A stretch of DNA of 64,000 nt from Trichuris trichiura. Lineage: Eukaryota > Nematoda > Enoplea > Trichinellida > Trichuridae. The stretch is taken from positions 2,988,001 to 3,052,000 of the forward strand of contig JBAJFE010000042.1 in NCBI GenBank assembly GCA_037903355.1. Direction: 5' to 3'. The first letter of the stretch is position 1. Every line of letters begins with the position of its first letter. Shown piece by piece: positions 42,951 through 55,374 of this stretch. The notes beneath the pieces are model-generated. The model was not told where the DNA came from. It saw only the letters and a list, made by a program, of their open reading frames with translations, and did no database searches. The translations under genes and the position numbers were made by a program.

Positions 42951-43726
42951 TGCTGTCTCCCCACCGGAAGTTCGGGCGGCAACTTCAAAGGAGGTCAAAT
43001 GGGGATGACTACGTCACCTGAACAATGGCCGACCTAAGCTATTGTTCACCGTGCACTGATGCGAGCGATCCGTATCAGCGAAGGAACGCTGCACACCTGG
43101 AAACAGTTGGCCGTTCTGGTAATTGTTTCAAAGTGAGTGCTATAACCGTGCGGGCCATTCTGTCCTGGCCTACCCTAAGCCTAAACCTTAACATGACGCG
43201 TGTTCGTTGCTGCTGTTGGGTTTTGCAGCTTTGACCGTGGCGCAAACGACAAGAAGCATAGCGCAAAGTAACGTTATTTAGCGATTACTGAACACGCGAG
43301 CAATGAGTAAAGCAGAAAGGGAAAAAGCATACGTACTGCTAACGCAGGCGCTCAGCCTGACGAAGACGACGCGTCGACTTCGCTGGAGGCGCATCCGACG
43401 GGTTCACTCGGGTGTACCTAATCAGGCAGAAGGCGTCAGTGCCTCCTTACGGTGCCTCCACTTGTCGATGGGAAGTTGGTCACTAGATTCCGGGACAGAC
43501 ATGACTCAGAATGAGATTTACCCTGTCGCTAGACGACGTCTCAGCTTGAACACCTGCAGGCCCCATTGTGTTAACTTCAATGCATGCGCAGCTGCTTAAT
43601 TCCATGCTTTTACTAAACCTGACGATAACGTCCGTCCCGTTGTGCTGATAACGACCATTTATTATGCTGTAGAGTCGCAGATTACGCTTTGAAGTAGCCG
43701 CCGGAACTTCCGGTGGGGAGACAACA
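42951..43726. mobile_element. MITE with clear TIRs and TA target duplication (copy 3)
   Basis: The terminal inverted repeats are almost perfect over about 25 bases (TGCTGTCTCCCCACCGGAAG at the left, CTTCCGGTGGGGAGACAACA at the right), flanked by TA at 42949-42950 and 43727-43728. Subterminal 'ggcggcaacttcaaagg' defines the family. 776 bp, non-coding, best-preserved ends of the three copies. Confidence 0.85.
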
Positions 43727-43734
43727 TACTAGAC

Positions 43735-44109
43735 CCGTATAGGTCGCTACACGCCACAACGGCCTAAAGTTTCAACGCTGAGTGTTCGCTGAGGACGGAA
43801 GAAGATAGTACTGAAAGCTTCGCACTTTACTCATGTTTTTAAATTAAAATATTTTACCTCCAACGGGTTTCACCGTATTTCTATTCGACAAGAAATTTTA
43901 CCCCGTTAGAAACAAAGTTTTCAAATACATTCGCACTCATTGTGGACAAGCATTACACTGTTCGACTGTTCTTGCTTGTAGTTTGAAAGCACAGAAGGTA
44001 AACTGCATTTTCTCAATCGATGTTGTAATCTTGAACTCTTACCGACGACTTTCCAATTACAATCGGGCATGCCATAAAATATAAATAATAAAGTTCGTAG
44101 AGAAGCAGA
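43735..44109. other. Unassigned sequence
   Basis: Nothing recognised. Confidence 0.4.
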
Positions 44110-45270
44110 TTTCTCTTTGCTTAGAAGCATGATGAGAGAAAAGCTTCTGGAGATGACATCCCTATACCGTTCGTTCAACGATCTAATGCAAGGTATAGGG
44201 AGCTCGTCAGCTTCCAGCTATAGCAGACTAGGTCTACAACCGTCTGGAAGCTTCCGGACTGCAACTACGTATACAGTAGGACAATTGCTTGATCATAAAC
44301 TTGAGCAGTTGTTGCTTTGATAACATTCTCAGGAATTTAGGAAGCACTGCAGGGGAACACAATGGACATGAGCCTGCAGACGTGAATGTAAACTACAGTG
44401 ACCTTTCAATCACGGTAGCAGAAAACCTTGCGAAATGACTAAATTTTGTTTCTACTCCGAAACACGTCGGCCATTTGGAATTGATCTGGAAACTGGAGTG
44501 AGTATGGCTCGCAGAAAGTGGAAAAATCAAAGACGACCGAATATCATCAGGAGTTTCATCGCCAGGTGAAGTATCAGTTAAAAATACTGGTCGATTATGA
44601 ACCTGTCCGCATCGCTAATCACTACGCTAAAAAGTCTGGAAAAGGAAGAGTTATTAATAGTAACGAAGGAACATAAAGACAATGTTATGGTTGTAAGGGA
44701 CAGAAAAGTTTATAGCGACAAAGTAGAGTAGTTATTCCACAGTTACATCTATTTTCCAATAGCATTGGATCCTAGCGAAAAGATACGAAAGTCCTTGGCC
44801 GGAAATCTCAGATTTGTTCAAGGAAACACGAGATCTACGCACACTAAGTAATGACAAACAGGTTACGTCAGAGTACAAGTTTCACATTTGCGCACTTATT
44901 CTGTCTTTATGTCGGCGTACCGTTGAGACCTGTGGTGGCCAGTATGAAAAGATCACCAGTGATCTGTGGACTCATTTAGCAAGAATATTAAAACCCATAA
45001 CAGGATACGTGAGTTCCCGCAGAGACAATTCATCGATTCTCGCAATACAAGTCAACGAGATCAACCTGGAATAGGATGACATTTTAGTGAGCTACGATGT
45101 GAAAGATCTGTTTACTAGCCTGCCAATGAACCAGATGTACAAGATTATTTATGTGGCATTGTCCAACGATTACTGTTTGCATGAGTGTACTAAGCTTAAT
45201 CCTCACCACTTCATTTAGTTGGTACAGTTCTGCATGGAACAGGACGCTCAATTTTGTTGGGAGCGATCAT
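44110..45270 (+). pseudogene. Penelope-like RT, 5' half (second element)
   Basis: Plus-strand fragments in several frames: ARRKWKNQRRPNIIRSF (about 44500), ICALILSLCRRTVETCGGQY then TSDLWTHLARILKPITGYVS (44880-45010), and SYDVKDLFTSLP (motif A, about 45090). Stops and frameshifts abound. It ends in a terminal-repeat-like stretch at 45335-45430. Confidence 0.75.
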
Positions 45271-45539
45271 ATTTTCCCGCATTAAAGAGCACCTATGGAA
45301 AGTTTCTTACCTATTCTTTGTTTCTGAAATTAAGCCAAACAAGCAAAAGGGATGGATGAGCAGTTATCAGGGAAAAGTCAGAACAGAACATACTTTCAGA
45401 GTTTTTAGGCTTAATTTTGTCCTGTCTTTAGCGATGGCTGTAATAGCTTTACTCGGAGGAACGGTGCGGCGGTGGCAGATTATACGGAACAGCACTTAGT
45501 TTTTACTGACAAAGACCGCCTATACCGAGGTGAACTCCA

Positions 45540-46270
45540 CTCCGCTTATTACTGTTATTCGGTGTGTTGATGCGAATAAACAGACACTTTAATTTTCTAT
45601 GGTGGAATTAGCTCTCATGAGAAATTGTTTTTAGCCGTAGATGATCACGAATAACGAGAGGCATGTTCGACGGCCGCGGAACTGGTCCTTGCTTTTTCCA
45701 TGGCATCTAATGGTGGTACCGTTGGTGGTTAACTTCGGCGCGTACCAATGAGCTCTTCCCTTGCTGTCCTGTGACCGTTAAATGTCTTCATGTGCACACT
45801 GAGCATGTCAACTAAAGTGATGCCCGTTCCTTCTATGTGGGGAACGCTGCAACCACAATTAATCTCATCAACGGAGCGCAGTCTTTCTTTGAAAGGAACT
45901 TTGGATTTATCATTCCCATCCAAAGAACTTGGATTTAGGAAGGACTTGAAGTAAACGCGAAAACCATGCTGGCGACTCAAATGCTGTAATCCTCCCTGAG
46001 AGCACAGTAGTAAGGACGACACTCTACTGGGTCTGAACCTAATAAGCTATTTGACCTTCTGTGGAGCGTCTGCAATCTATTTTGGATGATGGGCGTTCTG
46101 AATCTTTTCTGGTAGCCATTCTACTGTAACGCTATAGCAGTGTGATGAAGATCAGAGCGTAGGAAGTCTGGGTTACAAATTGAGACAGTCTGATCCACCA
46201 TCCCTGCTACATCTTTAGTGAAACAGTGGGTCGGGTGGAAAAATGTAGCAATGGTTTCCTCTACATGTTA
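45540..46270 (-). pseudogene. Penelope-like element, RT end to GIY-YIG (minus strand)
   Basis: Minus strand: CFTKDVAGMVDQTVSICNPDF (46190-46250), a segment typical of the region after RT, then VYFKSFLNPSSLDGNDKSKV and INCGCSVPHIEGTGITLVDM (GIY-YIG region, 45729-45960). Opposite orientation to 44110-45270, so the two halves are inverted relative to each other. Confidence 0.7.
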
Positions 46271-46828
46271 GTTTCTAGGTCAGAGCATTTTGTGAAAACC
46301 AATACGTTTAGGAAAGCGAGTTTTCTATTCGCCTCTTTTTAAATCGTAATTGAAAACGGCAGTTTTGATTAGCTGTTTGAATGATTTGGATAATTTTAAA
46401 AATGAAGAACGGGAAAGAATACAGAGGTTCGAATACGAAAACTTTTGGACCCATTAAAAAATATCCAGTTTTAAAGTTAATTTGAGCTTTCTTTTTCTAT
46501 CTTTATTCTCCCTATTCGCTTGTAGTTAGTTGAAAGATTGAATTTGAGGCGAATTAAAATTCTCCCAGTTGTTGAGCAGGCACCGCATTAACAAAAAATA
46601 ATCAAAACAATGGCCTGAATGCAACAATTAATTGGAAAAGTCCAACACAAAACGCAATTACGGAACCTCAGAACCCAAATTTCATATTGCACAAATTACT
46701 TGCATTCCTTTTACAGCAATAACTATTTCACTACTAAAATTTACATTGTGCAAAAAATATGCTATAAGCTTTAGTATGAAGTCCGCAAGGGAAGCATTAT
46801 GGCCAGTTCAATTGGAATACGCAGGCGA
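46271..46828. other. 3' flank of CWF19L2
   Basis: AT-rich. A minus-strand AATAAA occurs near 46502-46507, about 320 bases past the stop, and could be the poly(A) signal. Confidence 0.4.
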
Positions 46829-49800
46829 CTATGTTAGCAAGTTCGATGGACGTGATTTTGTTTTTTCTGTCCAATCGTACGGCGCCCATTGACTTTTAAA
46901 CTGCTTTGTTCTGCTTAACTGCACCTGAAACTTTTCGTGTAATGGATTCCGCCAAACACTGTAGTCGACGTCTAGCATACCGCCCAAAACCTCCTAATAA
47001 AATGCACAAAATGTTAAGTGCAATTATAGCGGTACACCTACCTGACCAAACCAAGGTGAAATAAGATTTTCATTTTCGATAACGTGGGCAAATCCTCCTC
47101 GACAGCCAAAGTGGACAGCGAAGTAAGAAAACCCACGTGGTATCTACAAAAGCAAAAGGAAAAGTTAAAATAGGGAACAAGCGAATTCAATGTCTTGCCG
47201 ATTTTTGTATGTCCTTGAGCGAGAGATCAACAAGTCGCTTATTATCTGCCCATTCCTCATCACATTCCATTATAGCTTTCTAGACAAAAAATCTAAAATA
47301 ATTTGGGACGAACATATCTCGCCTACCTTAAAAAATGCTGGCGCACTAAGGGCCACATTTCGCGAGATTGGGAAGCATTCAACACGAGTATGAGGCATAT
47401 GGTGAACGTTTCGAGCATTTTCCATGAATATGCATTCTTTCCCGGAAGCTTGAAACATGGCCACTAGAGCTTTACGCCACACATTCATCTCCTCAAGTAC
47501 GTCTTCGTCCATTTGAACACAGCTAGACACATGATCACGTGGTATTATGCAACAGTGCCCATCGACAAATGGTTTGCAAGGTGGCAAGGCCAAATAAGCT
47601 TGAAATCCAACGGCAACCACTAGATGCTTATTCATGCATGAACTTCCGAAACAGTAGACGCATTTTCTCAATATGTGTTCACTGCGCTCGAAGTCTTTAA
47701 AGCAATAAGAATTACAACATCAAACGCATTTATAAAAATTACATGACTTCTGTCATTAAAATGCTCTTTCATTATGACATGTACTTGAATAGTTTGAACT
47801 GAAAGTTTAGAAACGCAACAGAACTGAAAAGCATGTATAACATTTTGGCATTTTAATAATAAACAAAGCGGAGCAACAATGGTAGTATTTCACATCAAAT
47901 AAAGGCATCAGAGGCGCCGAGCTGCCGTTCAGAGCGGCTTATCGTCGACATAATCTCAACGTACGGCTTGTTCGGCTGTTTTTAATTGCATGCCACGACG
48001 AACGTCAGACGGCATCAAAATGAAAATTAAAACCATGTCCGCTGAGACTACTGGAAAAAATTCACACGTCAACTACCTAAAAAGGACGCACACTTTGCGC
48101 AACTCTACTTGTAACCCAAAGAACAGTAAGCTGCAACTGGTCCAGGAAAAAGTTGAAAAAAGAGTGGAAGATCTAACAATTTTCATAATGAGGAAGTACG
48201 AATATGCAATTAACTGCTCCGGAGGCACTTGACAGGTTTTGCGCTCCTTCGCCTTTTCCGAAATGTAGCAGAGTGCACATCAATGCCTAGGAACGCAGAC
48301 CCAGAAAACAATAAAAATGGATTGGTCAATTGAATGACCACGTGGACAAATGATTTAGTGAACAAGTTTGCCAGAAACAAGAAAACAACAAAGACAACTG
48401 AAAAGTCGTCATCGCAGAAAATCTTAACGCACTGAATCTTGACAACAGAGAACATGACAGGATAGGCGACAGAAAGGCGGCGACCATTTACCTTGCCAAA
48501 GGGAAAACTGGCATCAAGACGCCGCGGAAGTTTGAAAGACCTAAGATTAGATCAATCTCACCAACAATCGCCGATTGAACAAAATGTGTGCTACCGTATT
48601 CTTAAGTTTCTAGAGGTACTTTCTGACAAACACACGCAAAAGGAAAACTGAGTACCACCCAATAAACCACGACGTATTCCTCTTACATTCAGAACTAACG
48701 ACCACCAGGACATTGTTTAGGGAACGCTTTGCAAGATCGAGCATCACAGCGGCGACACGGCGACGGAAACAGCCGCAGGCAGAGTCGCGCACTGTCATCT
48801 GTCCAACGAAAACAAGTTCAAACTAGCAACCATTACGAGGTGCGATAAATCTCGTCAAATTTAAAATGAAGGCAGCCGTTCTCTGTGCAGGCACTCGAAG
48901 AAACAACGGACAACGTAAGCTGCGAGTACAGAGATGCACACAAACATGTTACTTTTCATTATCTTGCAAATGCTACACTCGAGTGTCAGGATCTACGCAG
49001 AAAGCCAGATTACGTATTCTAAAGGCAGTGAAAACGTGTATTACGACATAATCTACGATGACAGTACGCAAGAAATATTTTATTCTAAATGCATGATATT
49101 TTCGTTCAGGTTGCCCAAATGGATGGAAGAGCAATGCGGTGAGAGACTACATGTTCATCGGTCGCCGAGCAAAGCTCGTAATCGTGGAAACGATAGAAGC
49201 TTGTTTAAGACAATGCTACACCACGCCTACTTGCAAGTCAGTGAACATCTTCCGGCTCCGGAAGCCTAAAACGGCGAAGTCGTCATCGAGTCGGGTTAAA
49301 TGCTTCCTGAATGAAAGCAGCCAATATGATAAGCCTGAAATGCTAGTGCCTTTAACAGGAGCAGTCTACTACGACAGCATACACTGCACTTCCGCAAGTG
49401 AGTACGAAGTTTGGAATACTCAGTTGAGACGTTAATATGATTCATTTCTCTCCTCTTTAGATGAGTCGATCTAAGATCGCATGCAATGTGTAAAGAGCAA
49501 AGTTGTCACCCGTCAACACCCTTTCATGCGGGTCTAAACGTTCGAAGATCATTCTACGGCGATTCGGTTTCGCATTAAGCGAATGCTCTGTAGCTCGCGC
49601 ATTTAAGGTTGGGCTACTTCCTTGTAAAATTTAAACCTGTGTTTTTATCCACTTCAGTCAACCTACGGAAACGTTTCAGAAATAGGGAATTAAAAAAACG
49701 AGGAAGATGGCAGACTGGAATGAGCATGCGGCCAATAGCCGCACCGCTGGCAAAAATTGAGACAGTCTATTGCCTTAAGTTCGTGCAGAGGAAAACAAAA

Positions 49801-52800
49801 GTGAAAATAAATATCACGTGAACGGAAGGACAACAGTAGATAAACGCAATTAAAAGCGACAAATTTAAAGCAAGAGAAAATTTTACGCTTAATAGACAAC
49901 AATTCCATGTCGTTGTTACCGAACCTTTGCTCGCCGGCGCCCCAGATAGAGCAAATGAGTCAGCTCGCGAGCATTCAAATGTCGATTCCGCTGGGTCGGT
50001 GGGTATCTTAAAGCGCTGATTCGATCTCGAATGTCCTTTATTTCAGGGTTCATTAGTCGTTTGGCTTAGGCTGACGTTGAGCCGAACATGTTCAACCTTT
50101 CACAGTCCACCGCAACCCTCGGCTCACAAATGTTCTCTAAAATCCCTGCGCTTCCCTTGAAGTATCGCTGCTCTATTTTTTACTGAACTTATCTTCTTCT
50201 AATTTGAATGCACCCAAAGAAAAAGACGTTCTAGAGCCTTCTAGAGCAGTGTTTCTCAAGGTCAGAGTCGCCAGCCCCCCTCCCCCCATGAATGTTTCCG
50301 AGCGTTTGGGCCCATAATTCTGATTAGTTAATTTCGAGCGCGCTGATTGGTTGGAATGGGAAGACGGAGGGAAGCCCGAACGTCATATTGTAGGTGCTGC
50401 ACAAAGTTCTGTGGAGAAAGCGTTTCCTTAATAGTGTGTCGAAATCTCAATTTCTCGTCTCCGAGCCGGCTGCCCGCTCGCGGCCCTTCCTTCCAGCCAA
50501 TCGGAATTGCGGAGCGCAACAGCATGCACCTTTCTCTTAGGCAGGAGGTACAATATCTGACCTGCAAACTATACCCTCCTATGCACTGCAATACGATGGC
50601 CCACGAGGGGCATGTGCAGCCCCCCTTCCCTCATCTCAAAAGGGCCCCCCAAGGACTCCCTGGATTTCAGAAAGGACTCCCGGAGGGCCATATGTCCCAC
50701 CGTGAGACTCAATGTTCTAGAGCAGTGATTCCTAACGGGGGCCCCAGGGACCCTTAGGGTCCCCTGGGAAACTTGAAAGGGGCCCTGAGAAGGATTGGGG
50801 ATTTAGGGAGTCCTTGAGAAATTAGGGGGCTTCAGGGGATCCCTGGTAGTCGGTGCCGCAAGACGAGGGCGGTCCTGCCGTTCAGGATAGTGAGGCAAGG
50901 CGGCCTGAGATTACTCCTGACGACTATCGAGCCGGGCGTGGATAAATTAGTAGCACTTCACCATACCCAGTCGTCGCACGGAAATAAGATCAAGCGACTG
51001 ACGTCTTACTCCGAGGAAATATTGAATTTAGATTCAGTGTCGCGCAGCCTCGAGAACAGCATCGCAGCCTGACTTACATATTGCGCTACCATTGCTAACA
51101 GCCCAAAAAATTGAGGAAGAGGAAACCCAGTGCGGCGTTTGTACTCTGAAGGCTCCCTGATCTGCAATTAGCCGGCTTAAGTCCAGCAATACGAAAAGAA
51201 CGCTGTCAGTGCTAACTAAAGAATTAAAGGCATTAACGGCTTCGAATATCGTTAAGGAGCTTTAACCGTATACGGCAGCCTGCTTCCTTACTAACCATTT
51301 CGCTCTAGCGTAGAAAAGAAGTTCAGCGTTGACTTCGCATCGCCAGGTTTTCCAGCCATTGATCGCGCACTCAACTTTCACAGCGCGAAAGATGGGGTCC
51401 TACTTGCGGCTGACAAGGTCCGCAGGTTAACAAGGTTTTTAATGACGGCTCGGCTTAACTGTTTTTTCGTTGGCATACACGGTAGGCAGCGAAGTCAATT
51501 CTACATTCTGCAGCCTGTTTCAGGTGTTGAACTACTTGTACAAATTCACAACAACGTAACTACAATAGGCGCACCTGAGGATAACAGAAGCAGGAGAATT
51601 ACGTTGCGGAGAATGACGGGGGGCCCTGGCTCCAAAAAGGTTGGGAAACACTGTTCTAGAGTTTTATGTTTAGCCTAAAGCAACAGGTAAGAAAAGTTTC
51701 ATATTGGTATTGGAATGCGTTTAAAAGAGCTAAATCAGTAAACAACGAACACTGATTGCAACATTTGCAAAAGCAAGGCTAGCAATAAAAAAGAAAGCGT
51801 TCGTTTTAACTGTAAGGTAGCATGTTTGATCTGTGTCCGCGTGAGATGTTAATAACTAAGCAGTAAACTTTCAGTGCACAAAGACTTTAAGCAGGCAGAC
51901 GGTTGCGCGCAGTAAGTGCTGTCCGCTCTGTTCTAGATGAGTTTTCTTAATCAACAGTGGCTATTAATCAGAACAGTTTACACAATAAGCTTAAGAAGTT
52001 GGGCAAAATTGGCTTTGAGTTTTCATGCACTGAAACATTGAAACAGAGAGGAAATATATTGCAAAACAAGAAAAATGTGAATTCACCTCAACTGAACAAT
52101 TTTCTCACTGTTTCAATATTCGGCAACCACGTTCCATCCAACAAAGTGCAAACGCGCTAGAGGTAATTTTGCACTAGTTTACAAATACAGAAGTTTGTTC
52201 GATTCAGTAGAGAGCTAATGAAATTTAGGGGCACTAAGTCAAAATAATTCGCACACAAAAACCTCCTAATTAGGTAACCCTAACGGCACTGCACACCTTA
52301 AAGAGAAAGAGTTGGCTTTTCTATAACAGAAGGAAGCCTCCTTCCGTCAAAGAAACTCTGCACGCAACCAGCGCATCTGAATTCAATTATGCGTGGTTTT
52401 CACAATGTTCTCCCAAAAGCTACAGTGCAATGAGTTTCCTAACATGGAAATAAATCAATTTATTAATAATCCAAGTTGCGAACAGGAACTTACGGAAGCC
52501 CGTGAAATACAAACTCATAACCACCAGTGCAATGTACCGCAACATTAAAACCTGTCAATAAGCCCGTCGTAAGCAAAAAATTTACTTTACTTATCATCAA
52601 TCGCTATCAGGATTTTGACCTATCGGAATTTTGACTTTCGGGATCTTGATCGCAACCGAATGATTTCCATGTGCAGCTTGCTAAGGGTGATTCCCTCAGT
52701 AGGCGATATGACGGAGCAACTTGTTACGGAAAACCGCCGCAGGGGATGTAGGAGGGTGCAAGAGGAGCACTGTAGGAATTATCACAAATGGCCTGCACAA

Positions 52801-55374
52801 ACACCGCCGCGTGGCTGGGTGAGAAAGAAGCGCTCAGCAAACTTCTGCGCTTCGGAACCACGGTGACTTGAGATTCAGTGACGGAAGGGACAACCTCACG
52901 AAGTAGGGTTGGCGTCACGACGATCAGAGAAAACGTACATAGGAAAAGTTCAGCACTGACTTCAGAATCACGGCTGTACCTTTGAGCCCTGACTTCCGGA
53001 CAACTAGCAGCAGTACGCAAAACGCGGAATAAACATAAACAGTCAATTGTAACCAGTTGTTAACAAGAGGCAAGCTGTTCATTAAAGCTGAAACATGATT
53101 TTAATGCACGCAGAAACGCGAAACCCGACGAATAACTGCTATGTGATAATATGAGCAAAGGTTATGGAATGTGAATTACCGCTTGAAGGCAGCGAGCCTA
53201 AGCACGCCCGACAGATACTTAGCGTGATTCACGACTGAGGACATCTTCACCGCTCACATTGACAACTGTACAACTCGCCACCTTGTAATTGATGTTCGCT
53301 GTTAAGAAGCGCTGTTAGTATCGAAATGTTTAACTAGTTTGTGAATTTTGAAGGCATCTTTCTCTCTAAAACCTCTCTATAGCAGTGAACTTCAGCCTTT
53401 GCCGTTTTTACCTTCCCCTGAGTGTCTACGGGGAAGTTCAGTTCACAAACAGGGTGCAGTACAACATAAACTACGTTAGCTGAACACAAAACAGCGCCTT
53501 AGTAATTATTATTACGGTGGAAACAAAGACAGATGTATTTCAGAAGCTCCAAAGTTATTCGCAAGAATAAACGGGTCTAATGTAACTAAAGCGTTTTGAA
53601 TATGAAAACCTACACATTCGTTACAGGGAAACCATGGTTTATTTAATCAAATTCGGATTACTATCATGATAAGTCTTTCTTTTCGTTATCGCTGTTAAGT
53701 AAAGCAGTCCTTACTGAAAGAATAATTGATCTGAGGACTGATGTAGTTGCTAACGTTTTAACCCATGCATGCCATGGACTGCATAGATAACTCGAACAAA
53801 GGAGTAATTTACATGCTTCTCGTGGAATGGAGCACGAAAACGTATGATTGAGTCAGGGCATGCAAGATAGGATACACTTCAGGCTATACAACTTATGATT
53901 TCACGTCCAGAAATTTTCGTTTATATTCCTGGACCGCTCCTAAATGCGGGCAGCGCAACCACAGCGGATACTGAGGCTACCGACTCGATCTTTAGTGCGT
54001 ATTTTCAACAAGTATCAGCTGCGCATATGTAAAACGGCGGATGCAGCGAACAGTTTGTACTTTTATCACTAATGCAACACCAAAGTTCTTTTCTTTCTGC
54101 GAACTGCACATCGTTCACTGTTAAAGATACGCTGCGTTAAATGCACATCGTTATTACGCTGCTTACTAAAAAGAAAAATAACAGCTAAAATGACAATCAA
54201 ACGTCAATGTGACGATGCAAGAAGTCACTGTCCATCAAAGTACGTCACTGCTCATTTCGTAAAGAACAGCGCAAAACACTGAGCAGCGAACGGCCTGTTC
54301 GCACCGTAAAACTTTATGAAACCAAAAAGCTAAACTATGAAAAAATGCCTTACGTAGCAAGAAATAGTGTTCTAATTAGATGAATTACTATTCAGGAGAT
54401 GACATTATGCTAACCTTTAATGAGAACTTGTTTCTTCCGATTCTTTTCCGCTTGGGAAGCTAACTTTCTTTTTCTTTCAGAAATCATATCGTCTACAGTC
54501 CAGTCCTCGGAAACTTTGGACGACATGGCCTAAAACGTTTAAGCAATGGAAAAGAAAACTTGCTATTCAAACAAGCCACATCGTAATTAAGTAAAAGAGC
54601 TAATTTTGTGGGGCTTACCTTCTGGGAAGCCTTGTAAACTTCGGACTCCCCAGCGGCGCTCATCGTTTTTTCTTCCCAAAGCAGCTGCTGCACGCTGCTA
54701 CCTTCATTCTCCTGAATGCAACAGAAAAAATCAACATTTTAAGCAAAAGAACAAGGAGGTTACGCACATCAACAATAGCTGCAGGAACAAATGTGCCTTT
54801 CATTGCATGGAATTTGACCAGCGCTACTCCATCTTTGACCTCTTCAGACTTGCCTGCTTTTTCTTCCTCTATCCTAGACCTATGGCACTGCAGATCGTCT
54901 TTTAACTTTCGGACAAGTTCCTGAAGAAAGAGAATGGATCAAAGCGTAGAGATTCACCAACATCTTACAACATTGCCCATAATCTCAGCTCGGAGTAACT
55001 GCGCAGAAAGTTTGTTAAGATTGTCCTTCTCACCAGTTATCGATGAACATTTTCCACCTGCACTTGCAAATAAATCATGGAATGTCTTCGATTCACAACT
55101 TGCATACTTTACCATCCTCGTTTGTAGACGGTGGTAAGGTCAGCAAACTCTTCACAAAATCCTTTCCAATGTAACCTCCAGGTAATCTCCGCGCAATCGA
55201 AGGAGATACAGGTTTAGCTTTGACTACTTCTAACTTGGTATTAGGAAGGGTGCTGTCAAACGAATTAAGAGATTTGTCAAAGTCAGGCCGCATGAAGGTT
55301 CCAGAGTTGCCGCAGTCTGTTCTTCTGGATCCAGACAAAAGTTCTTGGCAAAGATCTTCTGAACTCAACATGTT
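46829..55374 (-). CDS. CWF19L2: CWF19L2-like splicing/debranching-associated factor (C-terminal 475 residues)
   Basis: Family role: Cwf19/Drn1 proteins act with the lariat debranching enzyme and late spliceosomes in the nucleus. Exons 5' to 3': 55374-55113, 55057-54969, 54920-54768, 54711-54619, 54529-54415, 47694-47327, 47279-47199, 47143-47042, 46993-46829; all phases join in frame. Seen: DNLNKLSAQLLRAEIMGNV, SVQQLLWEEKTMSAAGES, WTVDDMISERKRKLASQ, then the CwfJ domain with RKCVYCFGSSCMNKHLVVAV, HCCIIPRDH, KAIMECDEEWADNKRLVDLS, IPRGFSYFAVHFGCRGGFAH, LGGMLDVDYSVWR and QWAPYDWTEKTK before TAG at 46829. Introns are 47-89 nt except one of 6720 nt. The intron 47198-47144 begins GC instead of GT. 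The Lys-rich N-terminal part known in the family was not found; upstream exons probably lie beyond 55374, where Penelope debris begins at about 56.3 kb. Confidence 0.92.
47702..48933. other. Large CWF19L2 intron, part 1; no further gene seen
   Basis: AT-rich intronic sequence between the CWF19L2 exon at 47694 and the nested PAN gene. No repeat recognised. Confidence 0.45.
48934..49435 (+). CDS. Small secreted PAN/apple-domain protein, nested antisense in CWF19L2
   Basis: Exons 48934-49063 and 49110-49435 give 151 residues. The 46-base intron (GTACGC...GTTCAG) splits an AGT codon. A signal peptide (LLFIILQMLHSSVRIYA) is followed by a short acidic stretch and one PAN-like domain with six cysteines (45, 75, 79, 85, 108, 136). 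The helix carries EACLRQCYTTPTCKSVNI, the usual Cys-x3-Cys-x5-Cys pattern. PAN modules bind carbohydrates or proteins outside the cell; the ligand here is unknown. The unspliced frame would misplace CPNGWKSNAVRDYMF, which supports the intron. Met5 is an alternative start. No promoter was defined. It lies wholly within the 6.7-kb intron of a gene on the other strand. Confidence 0.82.
49436..50238. other. Intronic sequence, no gene seen
   Basis: Flank of the PAN gene within the CWF19L2 intron. Nothing recognised. Confidence 0.45.
50247..50714. mobile_element. hAT MITE (468 bp), first of two in series
   Basis: Starts CAGTGTTTCTCAAGGTCAG. The right end GTGAGACTCAATG is mutated from the TGAGAAACACTG expected. 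Flanked by identical 8-mers TTCTAGAG (50239-50246 and 50715-50722). Same family as 554-971. Confidence 0.85.
50723..51653 (+). mobile_element. Non-autonomous hAT (931 bp), second in series
   Basis: Starts CAGTGATTCCTAACGGGGGC and ends GGTTGGGAAACACTG. Left flank TTCTAGAG is shared with the preceding MITE; right flank TTCTAGAG is at 51654-51661. It is the sibling of 37952-38909, with the transposase C-terminal tail (LRLLLTTIEPGVDKLVALHH) at 50900-50970 joined directly to the left end. Confidence 0.9.
51662..54414. other. CWF19L2 intron, part 3; no gene seen
   Basis: AT-rich, many stops in all frames, no recognised repeat or exon. Confidence 0.5.

Noticed and set aside
46901..46924. A 24-nt intron in the last CWF19L2 exon (GTGCAG...AAGCAG)
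   Set aside because: Too short to splice, and reading through is in frame and matches the family (QLSRTKQFKSQW).
48866..49051. Other open frames overlapping the PAN gene
   Set aside because: They are alternative-frame shadows. Only the spliced frame gives a signal peptide and the six-Cys PAN pattern.
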